Shown piece after piece: positions 19,898 through 28,755 of a stretch of 37,468 nt of DNA. Where the stretch lies: positions 1 through 37,468 of the forward strand of contig JAADFE010000043.1 of NCBI GenBank assembly GCA_013153055.1, written 5' to 3'. Position numbers and translations under genes: made by a program. Source of the stretch: Campylobacterota bacterium. GTDB taxonomy: Bacteria > Campylobacterota > Campylobacteria > Campylobacterales > Sulfurovaceae. A model generated the notes under the pieces. That model saw only the letters and a list, made by a program, of their open reading frames with translations. It searched no databases and was not told the origin of the DNA. Position 1 is the first letter of the stretch. Every line of letters begins with the position of its first letter.

Positions 19898-20674
19898 ATG
19901 CAAAAAATCACAGAACAGATATCTCAATTAGAAGATATGAAAAAATATCCAAAAGAGTTATACTATATAGGAGATAAAAAGCTATTAGATAGACCAAAAG
20001 TCTCTATAGTAGGAACTAGAAGACCTCTAAACTATACCAAATGGTTTACAAATTCAATAGCAAAGGCTTTGGCTAATAGAGGAGTTTGTATTGTTAGTGG
20101 GGTAGCTATGGGAGTAGATGCTATAGCTCATAGTAGTGCAGGTGCTGAAAATACAATAGCAGTAGTGGCAAATAGTTTAGATATTAGATATCCATCAGTT
20201 AACCGTTTTTTGATAGAAGAGATAGAGAAAAAAGGTTTACTCCTCAGTCAATTTGCTCCAACTTTTAAAGCAACTCCATGGAGTTTTGTTGTTAGAAACG
20301 AGATTGTGGTAGCATTGGGTGAAGTTTTGATTGTTACAGAGGCTGATATTAATAGTGGTTCTATGCGTTCAGTTGAGTTTGCTCTAAAGATGGGTAAAAA
20401 GATATTTGTTCCAGTTCATCGTATAGGAGAGAGTATGGGAACTAATCAATTATTAGAGCAGGGATTAGCAGAGCCTATCTATAATATTGAGACATTTGCT
20501 AAAAGTTATGGAGTTATTCCAAAGGATAATGGAATAGAGAAAGATGAATTTTTTTATTTTTGTCAAACTTCACCAACTTTTGATGAAGCAATAAGTAAGT
20601 TTGGAACAAAAGTTTACGAAGCTGAATTAGATGGATTAATCCATATTGAAAATGGATTAATTCATTTAGTATAA
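19898..20674 (+). CDS. dprA: DNA-processing protein DprA (short form)
   Basis: 258 aa; VSIVGTRRPLNYTKW, GVCIVSGVAMGVDAIAHSSA, TPWSFVVRNEIVVALGEVLIVTEADINSGSM (DprA Rossmann core). Confidence 0.92.
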   Translation: MQKITEQISQLEDMKKYPKELYYIGDKKLLDRPKVSIVGTRRPLNYTKWFTNSIAKALANRGVCIVSGVAMGVDAIAHSSAGAENTIAVVANSLDIRYPSVNRFLIEEIEKKGLLLSQFAPTFKATPWSFVVRNEIVVALGEVLIVTEADINSGSMRSVEFALKMGKKIFVPVHRIGESMGTNQLLEQGLAEPIYNIETFAKSYGVIPKDNGIEKDEFFYFCQTSPTFDEAISKFGTKVYEAELDGLIHIENGLIHLV

Positions 20675-20677
20675 TAT

Positions 20678-21379
20678 TTATTGTTTGAATAGAGAATCAA
20701 TATCATGTTTGAGTTCACTATAATCAGTCTCTCCTGAATATGAAAACTCTGTAATTCCATCTTTAATAACTAGAGTATATGGTAATATCCCTCTCCATCC
20801 GTAAGTTTCTTGAATGAAATATTGTAGGTTAGTAGCGTCATCACCCTCTATTATTGGATATCTAATTCTATGTTTATTTATATAGTTTCTTGCTTCATTT
20901 CTACTCATTCTATCTTGAGCTTGAATAGCAATAATTTCTAATTTGCCTCTATATCTTTTTCTAATACTTTGTAAAACTGGTATCTCTCTGATGCAGTGAG
21001 GACAATCTTTTCCAAAAATTTCTAAGATAACAACTTTGTTTTTATATTCAGGAAAAGTAAAACCATTTGAACGCTCCCCAATATGAATAATCTTTCCTCG
21101 AATACTTTGCAATAGATGTTGTTCTCCTGTTTTAGGATTATGTTTTAGTTCCTCCCTTGATATGGTTCCTCTATCACAATCACTTTTTTTTGTAGTCAAA
21201 TCTTCACTACACTCTATATCAGTATTATTTAATTGCCTATTTGGTACTACTGCTTGTGATTCATATTTTATTGTTTTAGATGGTGGTTTCTCATCTACAA
21301 AAAATCTTTGAATACATCCAGTGTTTAGTACCATTGTCGTTGACAATAAAATAGCTGATATTAGCGTGTTTTTATTCAT
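20678..21379 (-). CDS. TlpA-like thioredoxin-fold lipoprotein (CPHC)
   Basis: 233 aa; lipobox VLNTGC; VVILEIFGKDCPHCIREIPVLQSIRKRYRGKLEIIAIQ. Confidence 0.85.
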   Translation of the reverse strand: MNKNTLISAILLSTTMVLNTGCIQRFFVDEKPPSKTIKYESQAVVPNRQLNNTDIECSEDLTTKKSDCDRGTISREELKHNPKTGEQHLLQSIRGKIIHIGERSNGFTFPEYKNKVVILEIFGKDCPHCIREIPVLQSIRKRYRGKLEIIAIQAQDRMSRNEARNYINKHRIRYPIIEGDDATNLQYFIQETYGWRGILPYTLVIKDGITEFSYSGETDYSELKHDIDSLFKQ

Positions 21380-21405
21380 CTCTCTCCTCCTTTTTTTATT
21401 TAGAA

Positions 21406-21915
21406 CTATTTATTAAAACTCTCAATTAGTCCTTCAAGTTTTTTTTGTGGAACAACACCTTGTTTGATAAATTGAACCTCTCCTTTGTTATCTAATACAA
21501 CTATAAATGGTATTTGACCTTTCCATCCAGCTCTTAATACTATATGTCCTACAAAGTCTTGATGTTCATCTCCTGAGACTAGATTATAGTTAATACCCTC
21601 TTGTTGTTTGAATTGTGCTAATTGAGTACTATTATATCCTTGAACTTCAACAGCTACAATCTCTAATTTATCTTTGTATTTTTCTGCAAGTTCAATTAGT
21701 TCAGGTATCTCTGCTCTACATGGAGGACATACATTTCCAAACATTACTAGGAATACGGTTTTACCCTTAAACTCTTGAAAAAGTAGTCCCTCTTTGATAT
21801 CTAATACATGTAAAGTCTTGTTGTCTGTCGTTTTTAGTGTAAAATTTGGTTGATTAGCATGTAAGTTTACTGCTGTTAGTAGTGTTAATAATAACATAAA
21901 TATAATTTTTTTCAT
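21406..21915 (-). CDS. TlpA/ResA-like thioredoxin-fold protein (CPPC)
   Basis: 169 aa; signal peptide, VFLVMFGNVCPPCRAEIPELIELAEKYKDKLEIVAVEVQ. Confidence 0.88.
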   Translation of the reverse strand: MKKIIFMLLLTLLTAVNLHANQPNFTLKTTDNKTLHVLDIKEGLLFQEFKGKTVFLVMFGNVCPPCRAEIPELIELAEKYKDKLEIVAVEVQGYNSTQLAQFKQQEGINYNLVSGDEHQDFVGHIVLRAGWKGQIPFIVVLDNKGEVQFIKQGVVPQKKLEGLIESFNK

Positions 21916-22011
21916 ATTTTTTCCTTTTTATAGTTTAATATTAATTATGAAGCAGTCATTATACCAAATAAATAATGTATTTATTGTGTATAATGGAAAA
22001 AAATTTATATA

Positions 22012-23466
22012 TTAGTTTCTATCTCTATTGCGATTATCTCTTCTGCCTCTTCTATCACCTCTTCGGCTATCTCTTCTACTACGATTATTTCTACCTCTGC
22101 CTCTATTGCGACTATTTCTTCTGCCATCACCCTTTTGGTTTTTTGCTCTTTCGATAAGTTTTTTTATTTCATCTTGATTTAGACCAATAGTATCCTTGCC
22201 TTTGACATCAATCTCTTGTTGAACAATAGAAGCCAATAGATGAGCAATAGTTACTATATCTAAATCGTGTTGGAGTGTCTTTACCATATCAACAGCTGAT
22301 GGTGTAATCTTGGCTTGAGCAATTTTATCTAATAAATCACTATCTTTTTTTGTTTGAACCTCTTGTCTAGTTGGGATGACTTTACTAATCATAGTTGTTC
22401 CCACATCCTTTTCTATTCTCTTGATAGTTCTAAGTTCATTTGGAGATACTAGAGTGATAGCTTCACCCTTGTTTCCTGCTCTTCCTGTTCTACCAATTCT
22501 ATGAACATAGCTCTCACTATCAAATGGTATATGGTAGTTAAATACATGAGATACATCATTGACATCAAGTCCTCTAGCTGCCACATCTGTAGCTATAAAT
22601 ATCTCTACAAGACCTTGTTTAAAGGCTCTAATTGTATGCTCTCTCTGTTTCTGTTCCATATCTCCATGCAGAGATGCCACTTTAAACCCTTGGGATGTCA
22701 TATATGATGATAGTCTATCTACCTCTTTTTTCATTCTACAAAAGATAATACATTTGCTAGGATTTTTATAATCGATTAATCTAAGTAGTGCATCATCTCT
22801 CTCATACTCTGATACTACATAGAACTTTTGAGTGATATCTGTATTGGTTCTTTCACTTTTTGTAATTGTTACAGATTTTGGATTATTTAAAATCTGCTCT
22901 GCTAAGGCTTTAATCTGTTTTGGCATAGTAGCAGAGAACATTAGAGTCTGTCTATCTTTTGGTAGATATGTAAATATATTTTTTATCTCATCCAAAAATC
23001 CCATATCAAGCATCTCATCTGCTTCATCTAGGACTACAAATTTTGGATTTAGTTTTATCTTTTTCGATTTGAGTAAATCTTGTAATCTTCCTGGTGTTGC
23101 TACAATAATATTGGCTTGGTTTATTCTCTCTATCTGTTTATTGTAAGCTGTTCCACCATAAACTGTAGCTGTCTTTAGCCCTGCTGTTTTTCCAAAACGA
23201 TAAAGCTCATCGCTAACTTGCATTGCTAACTCTCTAGTTGGGACAATTACTAGTGTCTCAACTCCACTCTCTCCATCCATCATATTGATTATAGGCAGAC
23301 CAAAGGCAGCTGTTTTACCTGTACCTGTTTGGGCTTGACCTATCATATCATGTCCTGCTAGGATAATAGGGATTGACTCTTTTTGAACAGGACTTGGTTC
23401 TGTAAAACCAGCATCACTAATAGCTTGGTTTAGGGTATCTTTGAAATTAAATTCTTTAAATGTCAT
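22012..23466 (-). CDS. DEAD-box RNA helicase with Arg/Asn/Gly-rich C-terminal tail
   Basis: 484 aa; QAQTGTGKTAAFGLP, PTRELAMQ, VLDEADEMLDMGF, SAT, HRIGRTGRAG; tail GDGRRNSRNRGRGRNNRSRRDSRRGDRRGRRDNRNRDRN. Confidence 0.97.
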   Translation of the reverse strand: MTFKEFNFKDTLNQAISDAGFTEPSPVQKESIPIILAGHDMIGQAQTGTGKTAAFGLPIINMMDGESGVETLVIVPTRELAMQVSDELYRFGKTAGLKTATVYGGTAYNKQIERINQANIIVATPGRLQDLLKSKKIKLNPKFVVLDEADEMLDMGFLDEIKNIFTYLPKDRQTLMFSATMPKQIKALAEQILNNPKSVTITKSERTNTDITQKFYVVSEYERDDALLRLIDYKNPSKCIIFCRMKKEVDRLSSYMTSQGFKVASLHGDMEQKQREHTIRAFKQGLVEIFIATDVAARGLDVNDVSHVFNYHIPFDSESYVHRIGRTGRAGNKGEAITLVSPNELRTIKRIEKDVGTTMISKVIPTRQEVQTKKDSDLLDKIAQAKITPSAVDMVKTLQHDLDIVTIAHLLASIVQQEIDVKGKDTIGLNQDEIKKLIERAKNQKGDGRRNSRNRGRGRNNRSRRDSRRGDRRGRRDNRNRDRN

Positions 23467-23537
23467 ATGGTTACTTCTTTGTAATTAAATTTGTAGGGTA
23501 AATTATCAACTTGCATATATAATGGTGTTTTATAACC

Positions 23538-23660
23538 CCAATTTTTGCAACTCATATCAAACGGTTACACACTTACGGTGATTTTTTGAAATGCTTAGGT
23601 GTAGAGTTTTGAAAAACTCTAAAAATAAGAGGTTTGATACACTCTTGCAGAAATTTTTGG
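23538..23660 (-). promoter_or_regulatory. Candidate structured leader (long imperfect hairpin) upstream of the DEAD-box helicase
   Basis: TATCAAAC (23555-23562) / GTTTGATA (23632-23639); TGCAA / TTGCA; CCAA / TTGG; inner perfect palindrome TAGAGTTTT-GA-AAAACTCTA (23602-23621). Confidence 0.4.
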
Positions 23661-23703
23661 CATTATAACAGAATAATCTAAATAAAGATAGTCATAATTT
23701 GGA

Positions 23704-23709
23704 TATAAT
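23704..23709 (+). promoter_or_regulatory. Putative -10 element of nagZ (TTTGGATATAATC)
   Basis: TATAAT with TTTGGA upstream, 44 nt before ATG; resembles the ilvC element. Confidence 0.45.
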
Positions 23710-23747
23710 CATTTTTTTAATTAATGTTATGAAAGAAGATATAAAGA

Positions 23748-24908
23748 ATGAATAGAAAAAATATAATATTGGCACTACTATTTATGTTTAATGGTTGTAG
23801 TGTTAATCAGGCATCAGCAAAAGAGAGCAATACAATCACCCCGACTCATCAAGAGGAGAGTGTGACCTATCAAAAGTCATTAGATGAGAAGGTAGGTACT
23901 ATGCTTATGGTAGGATTTATGGGAACTAGTGCAGATAAAAACTCTCAGATATGCAGAGATATATATAAATATAATTTAGGAGGTGTAATTCTATTTGATT
24001 ACAATCCAGTAAATCATAAACAAGCAAAAAATATAGAGTCCAAAAATCAATTAGCAAGACTTACAAAACAGTTACAGAGTTGTAGTCGAGATGGTAAATT
24101 GCTTATTGCTGTTGACCAAGAGGGTGGAAGAGTACAGAGACTCAAAAGTAAATATGGATTTTATGGTAAGTTTCCAAAAGCTAAATCTGTGAGATATATG
24201 GCAGATAGCAAAGTGGCAAATTTATATCAAAAGATGGCTGAAGAGCTTAGCTCTGTAGGTATTAACTATAATCTAGCACCAGTTGTTGATTTGGCTATCA
24301 ATAAAAAAAATAGAGTAATATATAAATTAGGTCGTTCTTTTGGCTCAAATCCAGCAGATGTTATTAAATATAGCAATATCTTTATAGATGCAATGAACCA
24401 AAATGGTGTACTTACATCTGTAAAGCATTTTCCCGGTCATGGCTCATCTCTAGGGGATACTCACAAAGGTTTCGTAGATGTTACTAGATTATGGCAAAAA
24501 AAGGAGCTAGAGCCATATAGAGTGCTCAATCAACAAGGCAAAATCGATACTGTAATGGTAGCTCATGTATTCAATAAAAAGTTAGATACAAAATATCCAG
24601 CAACACTATCATCCAAAACCATCAATGGACTTTTGCGTAATCAGATAGGTTTTGATGGAGTTGTAATTACAGATGATTTGCAAATGGGTGCGATATCTAA
24701 AAAATATGGTCTAAAAAATACTCTAAAATTAGCAATCAATGCAGGAGATGACATTTTGCTATTTGGAAATCAACTATCTGTAAATAGTATGGTTAGTACT
24801 AAAAAAATAGTTGATACTATCAAATATCTAATCCAAACAGGAGAGATAGATATCTCTGAAATAGAGAAATCAAATGAGAGAATAGATAGATTAAAAGATA
24901 GGTTATAA
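23748..24908 (+). CDS. nagZ: Beta-N-acetylhexosaminidase (GH3, NagZ-like) lipoprotein
   Basis: 386 aa; lipobox FNGC; AVDQEGGRVQRL, SVKHFPGHGSSLGDTHKG, GVVITDDLQMGAI. Confidence 0.92.
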   Translation: MNRKNIILALLFMFNGCSVNQASAKESNTITPTHQEESVTYQKSLDEKVGTMLMVGFMGTSADKNSQICRDIYKYNLGGVILFDYNPVNHKQAKNIESKNQLARLTKQLQSCSRDGKLLIAVDQEGGRVQRLKSKYGFYGKFPKAKSVRYMADSKVANLYQKMAEELSSVGINYNLAPVVDLAINKKNRVIYKLGRSFGSNPADVIKYSNIFIDAMNQNGVLTSVKHFPGHGSSLGDTHKGFVDVTRLWQKKELEPYRVLNQQGKIDTVMVAHVFNKKLDTKYPATLSSKTINGLLRNQIGFDGVVITDDLQMGAISKKYGLKNTLKLAINAGDDILLFGNQLSVNSMVSTKKIVDTIKYLIQTGEIDISEIEKSNERIDRLKDRL

Positions 24909-25019
24909 TTTGATATAGTGTTTAAAAAGAAAAACTTTACTTAAAATATAACTAAAAATTATAAAAAACATCTAAAAAATAAATTATATACAGTATAATA
25001 GAGCAAAAAAGGATTGATT

Positions 25020-25295
25020 TTGAGACCAATTTATACAAAAATAGTTATAAGCTCTATTATACTAAGCTCCATGCTTTTTGCGAATACCTAAGATAATAAT
25101 AAAACCAAACCAAAATCAAAACCAAAAGAGCCATATGAGACCGTATGGCAAAAGATATATGGTGGTAGTGACGATGATATAGCCCATGGAATTAGTCGTA
25201 CAAGTGACGGGGCTATCATTATAGTAGGGGAGAGTGATAGTTTTAAAAGAAGTACAGATTTTTATATGATAAAGGTAAAAAGGAGTAAAAAATAG
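25020..25295 (+). pseudogene. Degraded secreted beta-propeller-repeat protein with one nonsense codon
   Basis: 92-codon frame: (TTG)RPIYTKIVISSIILSSMLFANT*DNNKTKPKSKPKEPYETVWQKIYGGSDDDIAHGISRTSDGAIIIVGESDSFKRSTDFYMIKVKRSKK*; TAA at 25089-25091. Confidence 0.7.
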
Positions 25296-25299
25296 TCTA

Positions 25300-25342
25300 G
25301 GAAACGATGGCTTCAGCCTCGTTTTTTTCGGGACTGAAGTCT
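25300..25342. repeat. Dispersed palindromic element, copy R4 (right arm lost or degenerate)
   Basis: ggaaacgatggcttcagcctcgtttttttcgggactgaagtct followed by ttgatgattt. Confidence 0.8.
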
Positions 25343-25415
25343 TTGATGATTTAATATAAGAACTAGAAAAAAAATTGTTATCATGTTATAATACATCAAA
25401 AAAAGGATAAAACAG

Positions 25416-25658
25416 ATGCAACAGATAACTATAAATGTAAATCCAACTATCTATGAACACATTATGTTTTTCTTGCAAAATCTGCCTAAAAATTTAATAG
25501 ATATTCAATATCCAACTAAAACTGTATCAACTCCATCTAATTTATCCTCATCAAAAGCGTTTGGTATATTAAATGGAAAAATCAAAGACCCTGTAAATTG
25601 GCAAAGAGAGATACGAGAAGATAGTGATAGAGATGTTTATAAAGATTTTGAGAGATGA
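25416..25658 (+). CDS. VapB-like antitoxin candidate
   Basis: 80 aa ORF overlapping the PIN-domain gene by 4 nt; C-terminus AFGILNGKIKDPVNWQREIREDSDRDVYKDFER resembles a toxin-binding tail. Confidence 0.75.
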   Translation: MQQITINVNPTIYEHIMFFLQNLPKNLIDIQYPTKTVSTPSNLSSSKAFGILNGKIKDPVNWQREIREDSDRDVYKDFER

Positions 25659-26020
25659 AGTATCTTTTGGATTCTAATATTATTATCTATTATCTCAATG
25701 GAGATAAAGATATTTATAACTTTGTAGAAAAGCACAAAGTCATATCAGCTATCTCTTTGATTACCTATTATGAAGTTCTAAATTATAATTTTTCAAAAGA
25801 AGAAGAGCAAATAGTTAGAGATTTTTTAGATGGATTTGAGGTTTTATCTGTTTCAAGAAATATTATAAATAAGGCTCTTGAAAACAGAAAAATTAAGAAA
25901 ATAAAAATGGCTGATAATTTTATTTTGGCAACAGCACAGATATTTGGACTTGATATTGTTACTAGAAATATCAAAGATTTTTCATCTTTTACAGATAGAT
26001 TATTAAATCCATTTGAGTAA
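25655..26020 (+). CDS. PIN-domain toxin (VapC-like)
   Basis: 121 aa; MKYLLDSNIIIYYL, TYYEVL, KMADNFILATAQIFGLDIVTRNIKDF (PIN acidic residues). Confidence 0.88.
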   Translation: MKYLLDSNIIIYYLNGDKDIYNFVEKHKVISAISLITYYEVLNYNFSKEEEQIVRDFLDGFEVLSVSRNIINKALENRKIKKIKMADNFILATAQIFGLDIVTRNIKDFSSFTDRLLNPFE

Positions 26021-26033
26021 TTTGAAATATAGT

Positions 26034-26072
26034 TTCAGCCTCGTTTTTTTCGGGACTGAAGTCTCCATTTCC
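26034..26072. repeat. Dispersed palindromic element, copy R5 (left arm lost or degenerate)
   Basis: ttcagcctcgtttttttcgggactgaagtctccatttcc. Confidence 0.8.
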
Positions 26073-26080
26073 AAAAAGTA

Positions 26081-27430
26081 TTACATCCACTCAACAACTT
26101 TTGAGACCTCATTTGCTATATAGCATTTAATAGGGGTCTCCTCTAAAGGTTTATTGGGGATAACAGCTTTGCTAAATCCTTGAGTGGCTATCTCTTTTAG
26201 CCTTTGAGATAGTGATGAGACCTCTCTAATCTCTCCTGTGAGGCTAACTTCACCTAAAAATATAGTCTCACTACTTAGCTCTCTATCTCTATATGAACTA
26301 AGTATAGAGGCTATAATGGCTAAATCAACAGCTGGTTCATTTACTTTAATCCCTCCTGATATATTGACAAATACATCATATGTTCCTAGTGGTAAATCTA
26401 GCTTTTTTTCTAGTAGGGCTAGTAGCATATTTAGTCTATTGTTATCAAATCCTGTTGAGCTTCTTTTTGGATGTCCATAAGCCTCAGCCACTAGTGCTTG
26501 TATCTCTATAATAATTGGTCTGCTCCCCTCCATCATTACAGTTAGGGCTGAACCTGAGGCTAGTTTAGTTTTGTTAAAAAATTTTCCAGCCATACTTTTT
26601 GCATCTAGTAGCCCTTTTTTACTCATCTCAAATATTCCAACCTCGTTGGTACTTCCAAAACGGTTTTTAAATCCTCTGAGGAGTCTAAGCTCAGAGTTAA
26701 CATCACCTTCAAAATATAAAACAGTATCAACCATATGCTCTAGTACTCTAGGACCTGCTATAGAGCCATCTTTTGTGATGTGACCTATGATAAATATAGC
26801 TATATCAAGGCTTTTTGCTACTCTCATTAGCTCAAAGGTTATGGTTCTAACTTGTGTTACAGAACCAGGGGCTGATGGGGTATCCTCTGAGTATAGAGTC
26901 TGAATAGAGTCTATCACTATAAATCCATAGTTTTTACTATTTATCTCTTGGAGAATAGTCTGCATATTTATCTCTGGGAGTAAAAAAAGTTCAGGATAGT
27001 TAGCATCCAATCGATTGGCACGGAGTTTTATCTGTCCTGCTGATTCCTCTCCTGATACATATAGTACATTGGTGTTTTGTTTTGCTAGATTACCTGCTAT
27101 TTTGAGCAAAAGGGTGGATTTACCGATACCAGGGCTTCCACCAATGAGTGTAAGTGAACCAGGTACCACTCCTCCACCTAGAACCAAATCTAACTCTTTG
27201 CTACCTGAACTAAATCTTTTGATATTCTCTTGCTCTATTTCTGTTATAGGTGTTGCTTTTGGATTTGAGGTGGTTTTGCTCAGCCCCTTGGTCTCTTCTA
27301 CAAATTTTATCTGTTCGGCTGTAAGTTCAACCATTGTATCCCACTCTCCACATCCTGTACATTTACCTAACCATCTAGGAGATTGAAATCCACATGCTTG
27401 ACACTCAAATAGGGTCTTTTTCTTTGCCAT
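26081..27430 (-). CDS. radA: DNA repair protein RadA
   Basis: MAKKKTLFECQACGFQSPRWLGKCTGCGEWDTM zinc finger; GGSPGIGKSTLLLKIAG; KNRFGSTNEVGIFEM; C-terminal Lon-like domain. Start set at MAKKK rather than the ORF-track start 27523. Confidence 0.97.
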   Translation of the reverse strand: MAKKKTLFECQACGFQSPRWLGKCTGCGEWDTMVELTAEQIKFVEETKGLSKTTSNPKATPITEIEQENIKRFSSGSKELDLVLGGGVVPGSLTLIGGSPGIGKSTLLLKIAGNLAKQNTNVLYVSGEESAGQIKLRANRLDANYPELFLLPEINMQTILQEINSKNYGFIVIDSIQTLYSEDTPSAPGSVTQVRTITFELMRVAKSLDIAIFIIGHITKDGSIAGPRVLEHMVDTVLYFEGDVNSELRLLRGFKNRFGSTNEVGIFEMSKKGLLDAKSMAGKFFNKTKLASGSALTVMMEGSRPIIIEIQALVAEAYGHPKRSSTGFDNNRLNMLLALLEKKLDLPLGTYDVFVNISGGIKVNEPAVDLAIIASILSSYRDRELSSETIFLGEVSLTGEIREVSSLSQRLKEIATQGFSKAVIPNKPLEETPIKCYIANEVSKVVEWM

Positions 27431-27610
27431 TGATAACTCTTTTTTCTGTAATGATAATATAATTTTGGTGGGAAATAGTATAAATATGTCAAATTGACAT
27501 AAAAGAGTATCTAATTTGTGCATAATTAAAAATTAGGAGAATATTATTTACTATTAGATACTCACTCAGATGGATTAAGGAGGAGAGAAAAAAATCCACC
27601 TGAATGAACA

Positions 27611-28006
27611 TCAATCTAGTGGTATATTATCACTATCACTAGCATATTCATAAACAAATTGATATAAGTTGGCACTCCAACTATCCTTATAAATCTCTTT
27701 TAATTTAGGGCAAATCTTGAAAATCTCTTCTTTGAATTTACCTGCTTGTTCTATAGCTTCCCACTCATCTTGTGTATGAATTGGAGCAAACTCGTCATTG
27801 GATATACCACAATAAAATCTAATTTTATTAGTAAATATATTTTTACCTATTGTTGCATCCCCCATACTCATATCAAGTTGATTGATAGTTGTTTGATTAC
27901 TCTCTTGATTGAGTAAGGTATCGTTGGTGCTTTTTATAGTAAATAAATTTATATCATAAGCATTAGATAGTGATATTATTATAAAATATATTAAATTCTT
28001 TATCAA
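27611..28006 (-). CDS. Heme-less cytochrome-like secreted protein, unknown function
   Basis: TTG start with GAGGAG upstream; signal-like LIKNLIYFIIISLSNA; GKNIFTNKIRFYCGISNDEFAPIHTQDEWEAIEQAGKFKEEIFKICPKLKEIYKDSW, but no CxxCH. Confidence 0.6.
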   Translation of the reverse strand: MIKNLIYFIIISLSNAYDINLFTIKSTNDTLLNQESNQTTINQLDMSMGDATIGKNIFTNKIRFYCGISNDEFAPIHTQDEWEAIEQAGKFKEEIFKICPKLKEIYKDSWSANLYQFVYEYASDSDNIPLD

Positions 28007-28182
28007 ATGATACTCCTCTATTGGGGGTGACAAGAGAATTATATAGTATAAAAGTGAATGGGTCGTGTAGCTATAGTGTGGTTATTGTGGAGTTTATAAA
28101 ATTATCCAAAAATATACTATTTTCAGAAAAAATCTAGCTATAAAAGTGTATGCTAAGCAATAATTTTTAGATAGGAAAACAG

Positions 28183-28755
28183 ATGATAGAGATATCAAGA
28201 GAGACAAGAGAGACTCAGATTTCTGTAAAACTTGAGCTTTATGGAAAAGGGGAGTCAAATATCAATACAGGAGTAGGCTTTTTAGACCATATGCTAGAGG
28301 CACTCTCAAAACACTCATATATGAATATAACTGTAGATTGCAAAGGCGATACACATATAGATGACCACCACTCAGTTGAGGATATTGGTATAGTATTAGG
28401 TCAAGCATTTGCCAAAGCTGTATATCCAGTTGGTTCTATAGAGAGATATGGTAATGCTACAGTTGTAATGGATGAGGCTTCAGTTAGTTGTGATTTGGAT
28501 ATATCCAATCGTCCTTTTTTAGTATTTGATATGCCAATAGATGGCAAGATTGGCTCATTTGATGTTGAACTAGTAGAGGAGTTTTTTAGAGCATTTACTT
28601 TTAATGCACATCTAAGTGTTCATCTTATTTTCAATCGTGGTAAAAATAGACACCATATAGTAGAGGCATCTTTTAAAGCTTTAGCTGTAGCACTTAGAAG
28701 AGCTTTGAGAGTAAATGAAAATGCAGGAATACCAAGTACAAAAGGGGTTCTATGA
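28183..28755 (+). CDS. hisB: Imidazoleglycerol-phosphate dehydratase
   Basis: 190 aa; GVGFLDHMLEALSKHS, DTHIDDHHSVEDIGIVLGQA, NRGKNRHHIVEASFKALA. Confidence 0.98.
   Translation: MIEISRETRETQISVKLELYGKGESNINTGVGFLDHMLEALSKHSYMNITVDCKGDTHIDDHHSVEDIGIVLGQAFAKAVYPVGSIERYGNATVVMDEASVSCDLDISNRPFLVFDMPIDGKIGSFDVELVEEFFRAFTFNAHLSVHLIFNRGKNRHHIVEASFKALAVALRRALRVNENAGIPSTKGVL

Noticed and set aside
19271-20674. Two-gene defence system (coiled-coil protein plus DprA-like protein)
   Set aside because: The DprA-like protein fits standard DprA (natural transformation), and the coiled-coil protein alone is not evidence of a defence module.
22012-22140. Low-complexity repeats and opposite-strand ORF 21975-22157
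   Set aside because: This is the Arg/Asn/Gly-rich tail of the DEAD-box helicase, a common feature; the antisense ORF is Tyr/Phe/Cys-biased and an artefact.
24908-26081. Insertion sequence or prophage around the TA locus
   Set aside because: No transposase, integrase or phage genes, and no target-site duplications beyond the palindrome cores.
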